DNA of 64,000 nucleotides from Tolypeutes matacus (GCA_026826555.1 JAKSZT010054570.1:2610959-2674958), one strand, 5' to 3'; shown: positions 34,440-46,115, numbered from the stretch's first letter. Numbers and translations are program-made. The notes: generated by a model not told the origin, from the sequence alone.

Positions 34440-35340
34440 ATGCCGGTACCCCCCTCTCACATCCTTTGGGACAGAGTATCATTCATTGACATATAAATAA
34501 AGTCGCGGAGCTCATGAGATTCGAGTTGCCCGTGCAGGAAGTAGCTCCATAGCAAATCGATTCAGAGTATATGCTTTGAGACTTCTAATTTGGAATTCAT
34601 ACTTGAAACTGTGTTCCTTTTCTCTTTTCCTGGGCATCATAACCTGGGTGTATATGACATGCTTCCTTGGATCAGAAGTCACAGGGGCATCTCAAGTGAA
34701 CTCAGTTTCAGATGCTCTGGAGGAAAACGGTCCCTGCCTTGGAGATGCCTCCTGAGGTTCCCCAAAGAAAATTTCACAAACTTTAGATAGCCTATATATT
34801 TTAAAGCAGCTCATCCTACAAATACTCTTAAAATGTAGGAAAAACCCATCCAAATGTTTCTATGTGATGTATTTAAAGACTAACAGACAGAAACTGAGTT
34901 TTTATATTTCAGATTGAATATATTTCCAGATGGTGTCTTGTCTGGAATAAGGGGTAGGGACATTGGAGGGCATGTCACAGGATTGGAGGCGTCAAACTGT
35001 TACCAGGAGCACAAACACTGTTTGCAAACTTAATTAACAAAGTGATTTGCCCCCTCTCTCCTTCTCAGAAGTAGAGAAAGGAATTGCAGAACAGGATAAT
35101 GCTGGGAAAAAAAATAAAATCTTTGAGAGTCTTTTTAATTTCTTTCGATGACTGTGGCTCTAAGACAGCCAGCTGTGTGTCCCTTAGGAATCATGCATCT
35201 CTGTGTTTCAAACTTTGCCATCAAAGAACTCCAATACCCCTGGGTCGGAAGCATGGCCTGAAAGCCTGCCATAGTGCATCTTCTTTGCAAATGTGCTTGT
35301 AATCTTTAAATAGTTAAGTGTGCATTCCTCTTATTTTTTT
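34440..35340. promoter_or_regulatory. Repeat-free candidate conserved noncoding element E
   Basis: Contains preserved CpGs (aaagtcgcggagctcatgag near 34500), aaatcgattcagagta near 34555 and aaacttaattaacaaag near 35025. No repeat signature over about 900 bp. Regulatory role is inference. Confidence 0.35.
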
Positions 35341-36125
35341 TAATATTAAAATAATCCCCCCTCCCAAAGAAAACCCCCACTTTGAATAAAGTCAAAGTTC
35401 GATGAAAGGTTACTCTGCATACTGGCCACACACATAATTTGGAGCATCAGCTCTTGTGACTTCTACTTAACAAATTCAGGCTTAACCTCTCAGGATTACC
35501 TTTAAGCTGAGGATCACAGTACTTTATGTACTAAAGAACTCATTGAGGTATGAATGAGACAATGAATGAGGTCGAAGTAAAGCACACGGCCCCTCGAGGA
35601 CAATGCCAAGGTACTCCATGCCCTTCCCAACGCCCACCATCCTCTGGCCCCACCGCCCATCTGAGTACTTGTTTTCAAAGCTGGAGAGCAGGTTTGTGCT
35701 CAGCAAGGTGGTACGTTCCTGACCTTAATGGGGGCTTTCCAAGGAGGTCTTTGTGAACATGCAGAGCAAATGAAAGGCTCTAGAGTTTCATCTTCTTCCC
35801 ACATCAGCTCTTGCCCATCGGAGCTCTCCACCAGACCCCCTTCTCTGTACACCATTCCCTGTACAACCTCTACGAGCATGTCCTGGATATATACACCCAG
35901 GTGCAAGCTTACTTCTCCTTGGTAGGGGATTGGGCCTTCTCCTACGGGGGAAGGTAAATTCATCTCCAGAGCAAACAGCAAAGGCCACCTTCATGATGAC
36001 ACTTGCTGAGGGTTCTGGAATGAGGATGAATGACTCCAGCCTTCCCCCCGCTGCCTATGCACTTCCAAACTAATTATACCTGTGATGAATACTTATTTCT
36101 TCAGCAGGATAAGCGGAGAACTTCT
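35341..36125. other. Unique, GC-richer sequence
   Basis: Several overlapping short frames on both strands (35524-35994), none with a recognised domain and none extending across the block. Confidence 0.4.
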
Positions 36126-36129
36126 TCCT

Positions 36130-36270
36130 GAAGCCTCAGTTTTATTCCAATGAAATGTTTACTAGTACCTACTTTGGGCCAACAGTGTGCTAGGAAGGTG
36201 CTAGAAATGCGACAATGGATAAACATAATTTCTGCCTCAGAGAGCTCAGAGTTTAGTGAAGGAGACAGAT
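36130..36270 (-). repeat. L2 3'-end fragment, reverse orientation
   Basis: gtacctactttgggccaaca, gtgtgctaggaaggtgctag, ctcagagagctcagagttta, gtgaaggagacagataaga: reverse complement of the L2 3' end. Confidence 0.6.
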
Positions 36271-36395
36271 AAGAAAACTTACCATTCCATGTGGGTGAGA
36301 TCAGGAGAAAGTACACAGGGAGGCACTTCGCCTAGGCTTGTTCTCCCAGAGAGGGCTTCCTGGAGTAAAAGACTTTGTGTGACTTACGGTGGAGT

Positions 36396-36418
36396 AAGGC
36401 GGGGAGGGGGAGGGGGAC
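36396..36418 (+). other. G-run tract with quadruplex-type pattern
   Basis: Three runs of four to five G separated by single A bases, next to ggcgg. This could form a G-quadruplex if the ggcgg contributes; no other context. Confidence 0.3.
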
Positions 36419-36484
36419 TTATTTCTGAGTGCACATGAATTATAAACAATTCCATGTAAAACCCAGCAATGTCAAGGCAGAAAG

Positions 36485-36610
36485 GAGCCATATGCACCTT
36501 TTCTAATCCAAGCCACTGAACATGCAGATAAGGCAAAAATGAGTTCAGGGAGATGAAGTGAGTTGGTCAAGGTCACGTGACTTTTTCAGCTACACAGCAG
36601 CAAACTTTAC
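36485..36610 (-). repeat. MIR-type ancient SINE, reverse orientation
   Basis: gagatgaagtgagttggtca, aggtcacgtgactttttcag, ctacacagcagcaaac. Confidence 0.5.
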
Positions 36611-37014
36611 TTCAATGACAAGCTTCAAGTGCAAAACATCACACCGCTTGCATAAGAAACAAGCTGTTTCCTTGCCCATATGTCCTATCACACTTTTCCT
36701 CAACGTGTGATTGTGCTTCAGAAGAGAGGTTTCTGTTTGTTTATATGTTGTTGTTTTTTTGTCTTGGCCATAAGGGCCACAATTTCTAACTTTCCATTGA
36801 AGGAGCAGCTACAATTTATCGACATTTTAGAACTAGCTTTCGTGTATCATTTTACGTGCTTTTTCTTACCAAAGATTTGGGATGAAAAACTATTGGGTAG
36901 TTTCATCTCAGTTTCAGTAGTAGTTTCAACTACTGAATGTGTTTCCCCTGAGAATCCACACACATTCAATTGCTTGCTTGACCCTATTTGACGCTGGGCA
37001 GTACATTAAATATA

Positions 37015-37110
37015 AAGAAGCAATTTATTTAACAAATGTCCAATGAGTAAGCATCTCCAAAGTTCTAGGCACAATCTAGGCCAACAAGCAGCACACAATC
37101 TAGCAAGGCA
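37015..37110 (-). repeat. L2 3'-end fragment, reverse orientation
   Basis: tttaacaaatgtccaatgag, caaagttctaggcacaatc, acaagcagcacacaatctag: diverged reverse L2 3' end. Confidence 0.4.
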
Positions 37111-37194
37111 TCAGACTATAAACATTATAATAACATATTTATGTATAATTGTGGATTGCAATATCTGGAGACATGCACTGCATATTAGATCTAG

Positions 37195-37335
37195 AAGAAA
37201 TCTAGTCCTGGCCAGATGGTAAGCTTCACAAGAGCAGAGACAGCATCTGTTCTGGTCGCCATTCTAGCTCCTGTCCCTGGCACATAGGAAGAACTTGATA
37301 AGGATTTGTTAAAAATGAATGATTGAATGAATGTA
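37195..37335 (+). repeat. L2 3' end
   Basis: ggtaagcttcacaagagcag, ctcctgtccctggcacatag, gttaaaaatgaatgattgaa. Confidence 0.6.
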
Positions 37336-37440
37336 TTTTGCAAATGAGGAAATAAGGGCCCAAGAAAAGAAATGATTGATTTGACCAACCTCCCATGGCA
37401 GGCAGGAGATAACCTGAACCCAGGTCTCCAAAATCCTGTT
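37336..37440 (-). repeat. MIR-like fragment, reverse orientation
   Basis: ttttgcaaatgaggaaataa, gggcccaagaaaagaaatga, then gaacccaggtctcc. Confidence 0.5.
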
Positions 37441-37549
37441 CCAACACACGTGACAGTGGATCAACTACCGAAGCATTCGTAAATTTTTCCAAGAAACCCA
37501 GACTCGCTGCTTCATAACTAGGCTGGATAAACTTATAACGACACACATT

Positions 37550-38360
37550 CTGGCATTGGACATGGCTGACTGTATAATTAGCTTATTTCCTACCCATATG
37601 GAGCAGCTCAGCTCCTGTGCCTCAGTGGGGAATTCCTCGTATGTTGCTAGGGTCGCCTTCTGGGATTACATCTTCAGAGGTGTGCAAGAGGAGGAGTCGG
37701 CTGTGCTGATAAATGAATCAGAGAGACAAGGAAAGCTGGCAGGGGCCCTGCAGGCGAGATGGATGGGGGTCTGATCGTGCTTAAGGCTGCTCTCTTCCCT
37801 CGCCTCTTCTCCCTCTGACCTGGAGGGGACCCAGTGGGGAAATAACGCCTGCTTCTCCAGGACTTATTGCTTAGTCATAAATCTCCATCTCGGGGTTGTG
37901 GGGGCTTAGGGGAAAGAGCTCAAGAGCCAGGGAGCAGAATGAACCCGGGAGGAGGAAAGAAAAGGGAGACAAAGACGTCTGGTAAAAGTTGAAGGGCCAG
38001 CGAAGACTCTTTAACTCGGGTTTCATAAGCCAAGAAATATTTTATCACTTTTGCGAGACAAACCTCTGAAAAATCAATAGGGCTTGAGAGTTGCCTGTAT
38101 TGATTTGAAAGTCCGCGATGTATTGAAATATTCATGGTTGGATGTATGTGTTCAGAGCAGATGCCGGGGGAGGGTCCAGCAATCGGTAGGTAGATTTCTA
38201 AGTAAAAGCCATTCGCGTATTCATTAAAAATAGATTAATTCTATTAGTTGGACTAAAACCTCACACTTAAAAGGAAATGCGCTTGTTTGTCAGACAATAA
38301 GCCACTGGCAAACCTAGAAAGAAAGAAAAAACATTTATTTATTGCTATTTAATAGCAGAA
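37550..38360. promoter_or_regulatory. Repeat-free candidate conserved noncoding element F
   Basis: About 800 bp without repeats and with features unlike neutral DNA: several CpGs (gaaagtccgcgatgtattga near 38110, gccattcgcgtattcat near 38209), ctgtataattagcttatt near 37570, gagggcttg-type blocks, aaaatcaatagggcttgag near 38071 (CDX/HOX-like caatag) and aatagattaattctattag near 38229. I regard it as the strongest enhancer-like block here by eye. Confidence 0.42.
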
Positions 38361-39510
38361 GAGCCAGGGGGAATTGATAAAATTAGCACCGTATCCTCAG
38401 GGGGGATGCAGGGGACTGCTTTGTTTGCAAAGCCAGTTTGGACACTGCCACTTTGATCTTCACTTTGAGCATTTGAGCAGGCATGTTAGTATCACTCATT
38501 TCACAGGAGAATTGGGATTCAAGTTTCTCCAACAATCTAAAAAGCAGTACATTACAAGGGATTGTCTGCCTGTAGTCTCAGAGTCTCAATACCCTTGATA
38601 CTAATTTGATGTGATGCATTTCACCAGATGTGTCTACCTGAACGAGAGCTGATGCCCAGGAGACTGTGGTCCTGCCTGAGAGTATTAGGCTTGGATTTCT
38701 TCCCCCTTCGAAAATGATTGGATGAAGGCATCCATAATTTAAAATCTGCATATAGATATGACATATGTTACAAATATTTGAGAAAATTCATGCAAGGAAT
38801 TGAACAACAACAACATATGGGAAATCAGTTCCAAATAACAAGGCAGAATTAAAAATAATCTGTTACCTGTAGCTACCCTCCTCTTATACTCCAGAGCAAC
38901 TGACAGAGAGCTAGTGCCAAAAACTCTCTTGAAAAAACCCTGAGCCCGCGGAGGCATCACTCTGCCGTGCAAGCATTTGGGAGGCTGAAGTGAATGTTGG
39001 ATTGGTTTAAATTCCAACAGGGCTTATTTCCACGTTACGGGTGTAAGGATGATCCCAAAGTAAAAGCAGCAGGCGTGGAATTGGGTGGATGAGCGTATCA
39101 GTCCACCACAACGTGACTGCGGGAAACCTGAGCAACCCTGAGCAGCTTGCGCCCACTCTATGTCCAGCAGGTGTCACAGGCCCTTTAGGTGCTGGTGAAA
39201 TTCAATTAAACCCAAATATTTTTTAAACATCTCCATTGTAGCAAGTCCTGGCTTCCAGAATCAGTATTTCAGAGACATGGTGAGGCTGGCTCAACTTGGT
39301 AATCTTTTCCCTCTGCGTCAGTGTATTTTCACTCTCTGATTTTCATAGTATCGCAGTCACGGGACAACACAGGAGTAGAAGACAATCAGAGCTTCTAGGA
39401 GGGCCTATTCTGATAGAAGAAATCAAGTCTGCCAGAAAGTCAGGGATGGCTCTAATTCTGCTATTTCTTTCCGTGAATACAACCATCCATCACTGCTGCA
39501 TCACCTTCAT
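38361..39510. other. Mostly unique sequence
   Basis: No gene or repeat recognised. 38860-39290 has some CpG (cctgagcccgcggaggcatc) and could extend the neighbouring regulatory block. Confidence 0.35.
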
Positions 39511-39514
39511 ATAG

Positions 39515-39710
39515 TATTTATAAAATGCTTTATAATCCCCTCCTCGTTATTCCTTCCAAGGTATGTTAGCATTTTTATTGTTATTCCCATTTAATAGATG
39601 AAAGAACAGCAGCACAGAGACCTATTCCCAGGGTCTCACAGGAAGAGTCAGGATTAAGTTAAGATCCCCAAATCCCTATTCCATTGCTAAATGAACGTGC
39701 CATTCCCTCT
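39515..39710 (-). repeat. MIR SINE, reverse orientation
   Basis: tttataaaatgctttataat, gttattcccatttaatagat, gaaagaacagcagcacagag, gggtctcacaggaagagtca. Confidence 0.65.
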
Positions 39711-40225
39711 CCACCTCCCAATGTACAGAAGAGCCAGTATGGCCCAATTACCTAGATATTTCCTTTTTTCCCAGTGAGATCTTGCTGTGGTTGTCAGGAA
39801 TCGGCAAGATGCTCCAAGAGCACATCCTCAGTGATGGCCTTGCAGAGTGTCAGTGTACGTGGTCTGTGCCCAAGGGACTGGAAGGTTACAGCATCTCCTT
39901 TTAACCTCCTCACCTCTTCCACTGCAGCTGGGTTGAAGGCCATTGGTTCGTTCACCCGAAAGGTTGGGGGAATGGGAGAAGAAAATGCTCTGAGTGAAAT
40001 GAGTAAGTTTCATGTCTTGGCCATGCCTAACAAGAGTTTTGGAGATGGAGAAGCTTGAATGAAAGCACGGTTTTAGACTGTTACAAAAGGTCCCTGACTG
40101 TTGTCCCATCTTCCTTGCCTTCCAATCCATCTTCCCTGTTACTCATTCAGTAGTTATATACATGTCCAGTTATTTTATGGACATATCACTGGGCAACTGA
40201 AATTGTTCACTGATCTACACTACTT

Positions 40226-40399
40226 CTAAGTGGGGTTTTTAACCTGGGCCCATAAATAATGGGCTCCAGAGACTCCACAACTCTCCATGAAATTGCATGT
40301 AAATTGTAAAGGGTATGTATCATTGCATTTTCTTCCTAGAGAAAAAAGCTGTAGCTTCCACTCTAGCCTGCCTCTCAGAAAAAGGCTAAGAATTGCTTA
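40226..40399. mobile_element. Probable hAT-type nonautonomous element
   Basis: Left edge ctaagtggggtttttaacc and right edge ggctaagaattgctta are degenerate inverted repeats of the ggggttcttaacc type also seen at 15047. Internal ctccagagactccacaac and tgaaattgcatgtaaattg blocks fit this group. No clear 8-bp duplication. Confidence 0.45.
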
Positions 40400-40432
40400 T
40401 GCACAGATTAAGACACAGCAATGTCTGGGCCC

Positions 40433-40905
40433 TGTCTTAGTTTCCTAGGGCTACTGCAAAAAAGTACTGCCGAAATTTAATGTAATAAATTAAGACAATG
40501 GAAATTTATTGTCTCACCGTTCTGGAGGCTGGAAGTTTGAAATCAAGGTCAGGAGGGCCACGACCCCTCTGAAGTCTGCGGAGAAGAATTTGCTCCATTC
40601 CTCTCTCCTGACTTCGGGCAGTGGCCGTCAGGCCTGGGCGTTCCTTGGGTTGTGGCATAACTCCACCTCGGCTCCCATGGTCACACGGCTGTCTTCTCTC
40701 TCTCTATCTGTCGGCATCTCCTCTCCCCATCCTATAAGGACAGCAGTCATATCAGATTAAGGACCTACCCCACTTCTGTATGACCTCATTTTAACTTGCT
40801 TAATTCCATCTGTAATGACCCTATTTCCAACTAAGGGCATCTTCTGAGGTACTGGGGATTAAGACTTCACTATATCTTTGGGGAGGAACAATTCAACTCA
40901 TAGCA
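40433..40905 (-). mobile_element. 473-bp MaLR/MLT1-like solo LTR, inserted in L2
   Basis: Plus strand begins tgtcttagtttcctagggct and ends caactcatagca. Internal ggaaatttattgtctcaccg, ttctggaggctggaagttt and taaggacagcagtcatatca follow the MaLR order. gggccc lies directly on each side (40427-40432 and 40906-40911), consistent with a 5- or 6-bp duplication. Confidence 0.75.
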
Positions 40906-40911
40906 GGGCCC

Positions 40912-41265
40912 TTCATGACTCTGCCTTTCCTTCTGCAGTCTCATATCTCATTCTTAGGCTTCTGCTGTTCACTTTCTGGAATAAACCGTAAGCCCTCCAG
41001 GCTCCTTTGGCCTAGAATGCTCTTCCCATCCTGATTCCTCCTCAGAGAAGTGATCCCGACATCCCTTCCCATGTCTCCCCTGCAGTCCCAAGGTATTCCT
41101 TGTTTCCTACCATGGCAGCACTTGTCACACCATGTTGTAGTTGCTTGATTATTTGACTGTATTTCCATGGAACCATGAGTTTTAAGAAGGTGGGGATCAT
41201 CTCTTTTTTTTTGTTTCTGTATTGCTAGCACTTAGCATGTCTCCAAAAATAGTAGCTGTTCAGCA
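40912..41265 (+). repeat. L2 LINE fragment
   Basis: cttcatgactctgcctttcc, ggcctagaatgctcttccca, ctcctcagagaagtgatccc, agaaggtggggatcatctct, tgctagcacttagcatgtct. The LTR to the left occupies its upstream edge (gggccc would be the L2 ggccct block). Confidence 0.6.
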
Positions 41266-41720
41266 TAGATGATAAAACCCTAAAATAGCACAGTAAATGG
41301 TGTCCAGAAAAGTTCAATTGTGTTAAGTGTAGGACTGCACTATTCCAAGGTTAATGGAATGACCGGGTGGACTCTGCACATCTGACCAGCTTGAAATTCT
41401 GGAGGCATTCCAAGGGTCTGGCTATGCAATCCAAATACTTTCTGGTCCTGACTGTGGTTTGGTGCCACCTGATGGCAGCTGGTCACTCTCGTTTAATTAT
41501 CGGTGGAATGATTCCATGATGGCAGAACTGGGGGTTCTAGGCCAGTGGCAGTGATCCCAAGAATCTCCCAGTTAGCTGGTATCTGTTTCAGGTGCTAATA
41601 TGAATAATTTGGGCTGTGACGTGGGCACCCACCCTCCACTCCCAACATGGGGCTGCTTACCATTTCCAGTGACATCTTCTCCTCTCTCCCACGTCATCCA
41701 TCCAGGTGCTCTCCTGAGAA
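41266..41720. other. Unique sequence
   Basis: No gene or repeat recognised. Confidence 0.4.
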
Positions 41721-41724
41721 GATG

Positions 41725-41905
41725 AAAACTACCCTATTGTTAAACCATGGACTATAGTTAATAGTACAATTACAAAAAGGTGCTTTCATTGATTGTAACA
41801 AATGTATCACACCAATGCAAGGTGTTAATAACAGGATGGTATATGGAAATCCTGTATTTTACGCCTGCTCTGTAAACCCACAGATTCTCTAAATCAGAAA
41901 AGAAG
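41725..41905 (+). repeat. Severely 5'-truncated L1 3' end
   Basis: taaaccatggactatagtta, gattgtaacaaatgtatcac, accaatgcaaggtgttaata, gtatatggaaatcctgtatt, then an A/G-rich tail. Confidence 0.65.
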
Positions 41906-42289
41906 AAGAATTTTAGCCTCCATTTGAGACACTGGCCTTGGCAGAGGACAGGAATGAATCACCAATCCCATTATAGCTAAATGCGTACATGTTATGGAGT
42001 TATTTTACTCTGTTTTCATTTCAGGTCTCATTCTCCTAGGCCACCTCCCCCTGGATGAGAACATGCAAGGGCCAGGGAACCATCTCTTTAGTCCTTAATT
42101 CGGAACATCTCTGCACAGTCCTCCGTGGTATCACGGGGACCCCAACCCAATCCAGAGGGATACACAATCTCAATGACCCCAGCTCCGAACGGCCAACCTC
42201 ATATATCATGTCTCATTCCACAATCCTTAGGGCTCGGACTTCTAAAGATTCTCAAAGCAAGGATGACATAGATGTGGGGAAATTATTCA

Positions 42290-42510
42290 TCTATTTACTT
42301 ATTTACCTGCTTGGTGTACCATACCAAGCACTTTCTATACATGAGCTCACATAATCTACATCAAAAGCCCTGTGATTTCATGATTATTATATCCATTTTA
42401 CAGATGACAAAACAGAGGCTCAGAAACACTAAATAACTTGTCCCATGTCAGGGGTTGAGGGTCAGCATTTTCACATAGATCAGTCTGATTCCAAAGCCCA
42501 GGTTCTTTCC
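42290..42510 (-). repeat. MIR SINE, reverse orientation
   Basis: accaagcactttctatacat, tatatccattttacagatga, caaaacagaggctcagaaac, ctgattccaaagcccaggtt. Confidence 0.7.
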
Positions 42511-42514
42511 ACGG

Positions 42515-42800
42515 TGGAGGCAGCATAAAGGTGAAGCCTGCACCCTGGAGTTAGGCTCTGTGGGATTTAACACAGACTCCGCCACTCACTTGCAATGTGA
42601 CGGTCGGCGTATTTCTTAAGTACTTGGAGACTGTTTACTGGGTAAAATTCGAAAAATAATAGTGCCTACCTCAAAGCACTTTAGGAAGATTAAATGAGAG
42701 TGTGCGTATACATATATACATATATAGACATGTATGTGGGTGTGAGCATAACAGAACACGTTGTCAGGGCTCAGTACAGAGCGGCCACTATGGTTATTGT
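42515..42800 (+). repeat. MIR SINE with internal TA/CA microsatellite
   Basis: gcctgcaccctggagttagg, actccgccactcacttgcaa, agtgcctacctcaaagcact, taggaagattaaatgagagt, then tatacatatatacatatata at about 42708-42728, then cagggctcagtacagagcgg. Confidence 0.65.
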
Positions 42801-43609
42801 TAAAAAGAACTATAATTTTGGGGACCATATTTTCTAAACAAAAATTTGGACAAATGGTCCAACAATTAAAAATGAAGTTAGGGTTGCACTGGGCTATATA
42901 GCTCAGACTATTCGACCTTTTCATGACCCCAGAAAGTGGTAACCAGACTTCTATCTTAGAGACCATTGATTGGCATTTTTCTTCCACTTGTGACACATTT
43001 TGGTATATTCACTTTTTAAACGGCAGCAAAGCATTAAGATAATAACTTGAAGAGTTTTTTTTTTTTTTTTCCTACAATGATCTCTAAATCCCTTTCCTGA
43101 TCAGTATGCTGGTAGGCACAGCTATTTAATATGTATTTCCTTCTCATTTTTCCTCCCAGTGTTTAGCGCACCATACTCTGATTATTCTGTTTTTTCATTA
43201 AGAACATTTTCCATTTGCCAGCTCAAAAAATAACTTCTCAATGTAGACAGCATTATTTTCTACAGAGAGGACAAGTCTTTCCATTTGTAACCAATCACAA
43301 GACCAGATTCAAGCAAGGATGAACTTCCACGCCACTTCCTTCAAACATAAATACAAAGATCAAAGCTGGGAATAGTGACAGCCTCCTGCTCACTCCTGCC
43401 CATAAAGCTCAGGGATCTCCACAGTGTCTTGCTGGCAAACGTTCTTATGTTTCTGCTTTATTCCTCTCATGCTCCAATTCAGTCAAAAATCAGTCTAGCA
43501 GCTTAATCAATGTCTCTTGAAAATCTTACAGAAAAACATTAGATACTGGTCTGAGGAAGCATGGTGTGATGATTGGTTTAAGATGCACTATTTTGATGTA
43601 GAGAGATCT

Positions 43610-44060
43610 AAGTTACTTAATAAACCTTTATTAAGAATCAACAATGAGCCATGGACTAAAATAGATGATGAGTAAGGCGTGGTCCTGCCACTGAGACGCT
43701 CTGATTGAGAAGTTTGGAGAATAAATAACTGTATTTAAGGTCCCATGGCAGGTCTTGCATGAGAAGTAGAAACTGAAAGCCCCAAGAAACAAAGGAGGGA
43801 GCTACTCAGTACACTTGAGGAAAGAGGATGGCTTCCCAGAAGAGACAGTTTTCACTGAGCTGGTTGTGAATCATGAGCAGAAGTTTGCTACGGTGGCTAT
43901 AGGAACACTGCAGGAGAAAGGGTGAAGGGAATGGTGGAAAGAAGCCAATGTGGGAAGGGAAACTAATTATACTAAGCAGACTATAGAATAACCTATATTT
44001 AGGTGGACAAGACAGGAAGGGGGTTCTTTGGAAGGACTATGGCGGTTCTAATACTGAAAC
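43610..44060 (-). repeat. L2 LINE fragment, reverse orientation
   Basis: ttaagaatcaacaatgagcc, gtggtcctgccactgagacg, ggatggcttcccagaagaga, ctgagctggttgtgaatcat: the reverse L2 order, extending inwards from the 3' end. Confidence 0.5.
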
Positions 44061-45092
44061 ATGCCATAAAACACCAAGGATCATTTCTTTAAAGGAGAGA
44101 GATGGATTAGATTAGTGTTACTCAATGTAAGTTCCACACAGACACTTTTGTATGGGAAAATATTTTTGCAGATCCACAGTTTTGACTCAATGCATTTTTA
44201 TTATGTTTTGTACAAATATAAAACTGGGTTTAACTCCATATAGGAATTAAACTAGTGTAAATTCAAGTTCACAAAGTGAATAGAAACAGAACTCCAGAAG
44301 CAATGGAATTCATTAATTTAAAATAATAAATAAAGTTGTTTGGCTGAAACTTAATTGCTGCCCTCAGTTTGAGTAGGGTGCTGAAGGCGATGACCCAGTT
44401 ACTTTGGAATTTGATGTATCTATACTGTTGGGTGTTGTGGGATGACTCAATTCTCCTATCACTTTTCTCTTTTGAAATTACTGGGGAAATTTCATTCACA
44501 CAGCGCACTCTGACAGTATTTAATCTTAACTTTATGAAATGCATAATCTATGTATTAAACCTGACTCTCTTCTTTTTCATTAACCATCTATTGTAGTATG
44601 TCATCTTCAGGATGTCAAATCAAAGTCTTAATTTATTAAAAAACTTCAGAAACAAAAATCATGGTCTATGCTATGAAAGTGTCTTTCAGTTGTAAATTAT
44701 TGAAAAATAAGTTTCTTGCTTATTACTGGTAAAGAAGTTAACATGGAGTAAGAAGAGGTGCTGGGTAGCGGCTGTCAGAACCTGTCAGCCTATGCGCAGC
44801 CAGGTAGGCCCAGCCACAGGTTCCCTTTGGGTGGTCCCCCAACAAATGTAAATGCAGGCCCTTGAATCCCACCATTCCATGTGCTTGTTCAGATGTCCTG
44901 ACTATTCTGATATTAATATATTTCCATCATCATCAAAATATGATCACCAGAATACAAAATTTTAAATCTCCTAAAGAATTTGTGACCTCCTAAGACGGTC
45001 GTGCACTCCAAGACTCTGCTGAGTCTGGTTTGAGAAAATCTGGAGTGGATGATCCTGAGGGTCCCTTCAAGCTCTGAACTTCTCCCATTATT
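44061..45092. other. Mostly unique sequence
   Basis: No gene recognised. ggatgatcctgagggtccct followed by tcaagctctga near 45047 resembles the tail of an ancient SINE. Twin ctgtcag motifs occur at about 44773-44789. Confidence 0.4.
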
Positions 45093-45483
45093 CTAAAAGT
45101 CATAAATGATGAAAACCAAACCCAGACAAACAGAGTTAGTCCTTACCAAAGCCATGAAGTTATCAAAGTTTGTCCTCCGTGCTTCCCTCTTCTTCTTCAT
45201 GCCCATATTGTCTCCATTCCTGGGCCCCAAGAAGCCCAGGGTTTTGTTCTTATCAAAACCTGCTCTTAGAAAGGAAAAGGATCTTGTTCCTTCGTGTCTG
45301 AGGACAAATTTAATTAACATCATTTCTTCCAAAGGTAAATGCACATTAAGTCTGAGCCCAGTCTTTTTAAATGCTTCTTTTTCAGCCCTTTTATTTTTTA
45401 ACTCCCCCACGCAAGTATTTAAGATATCAATAAAGAATTCCAGCAACGGAAAATTGTTTGGTGGGGAGGGAAGGGAGACTTAG
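45093..45483. other. Pair of overlapping antisense open frames in unique DNA, status unknown
   Basis: A plus-strand frame of 125 codons (45106-45483) and a minus-strand frame of 117 codons (45093-45446) overlap almost fully. On the minus strand, cctttctaagagcag precedes and gtaagg follows a stretch (about 45144-45261) that would encode a basic peptide including KKKREARRTNFDNF. This looks like an exon with acceptor and donor sites. I recognise no protein family, and no start, promoter or further exon is visible. It may equally be chance within conserved noncoding DNA. Confidence 0.2.
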
Positions 45484-45699
45484 AGGCATACCAGGGAGAT
45501 GGTGAGCCCGGGGGACTTTTCAACCCCTCACATCTGGAGCCTGAGTCACATGAGTGATGACAGCAAGAGTCGCACAATTATAAACTGGGCAGATTTGAAA
45601 ATTGATCCTGAATCAAACAACCACTAATTTTCCTGGTTCCCTCTGGCAATCATCCTTTCAAACTACCCAGGGCTTTTAAGATAGGAAAATAATGAACCC

Positions 45700-46115
45700 C
45701 TGGTAACTCCCCTCCTTTCCAAATCCCTCTCCACCAGCTTCCCACTCCCCCCTCCTGTAAAAAAAGCTTCTGGTTGGCTATCTATATTCAAATTACACAT
45801 TTCTCTTCCCTCAATAAGTTCAGAAGAGTGGATTTCCCCCCACGACTGGTGCTAAACTATAATTGCTTGCTGTATCTTTTGCCCCCATTTTGAATAAGTG
45901 GTGTTAGATTCGCCACTTTGGCTAGTCCTCGGGAATCTGACCTGTCATACAAACTTCTAAAAATATCAGCTTGCACTTCACAGTTTCCGTTTGGGTTTCA
46001 TGTAATTCCTTTTCAGTGTGTTTTATTTGAACCTGCTAACCTGCTTTGGAGAAGAAAAAAAAAAATTGCTAGCTGGCACTGCCTGTCATCTGCTGTGTTT
46101 GCTTCCTTCTCTAAA
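45700..46115. promoter_or_regulatory. Repeat-free candidate conserved noncoding element G
   Basis: No repeat signature. Contains aaactataattgcttgctg near 45853, gatatt-free AT blocks, and two TALE-type ctgtca sites in gacctgtcatac (about 45939) and gcctgtcatctg (about 46081). Frame content is low. A regulatory role is inferred from motif content only. Confidence 0.38.
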
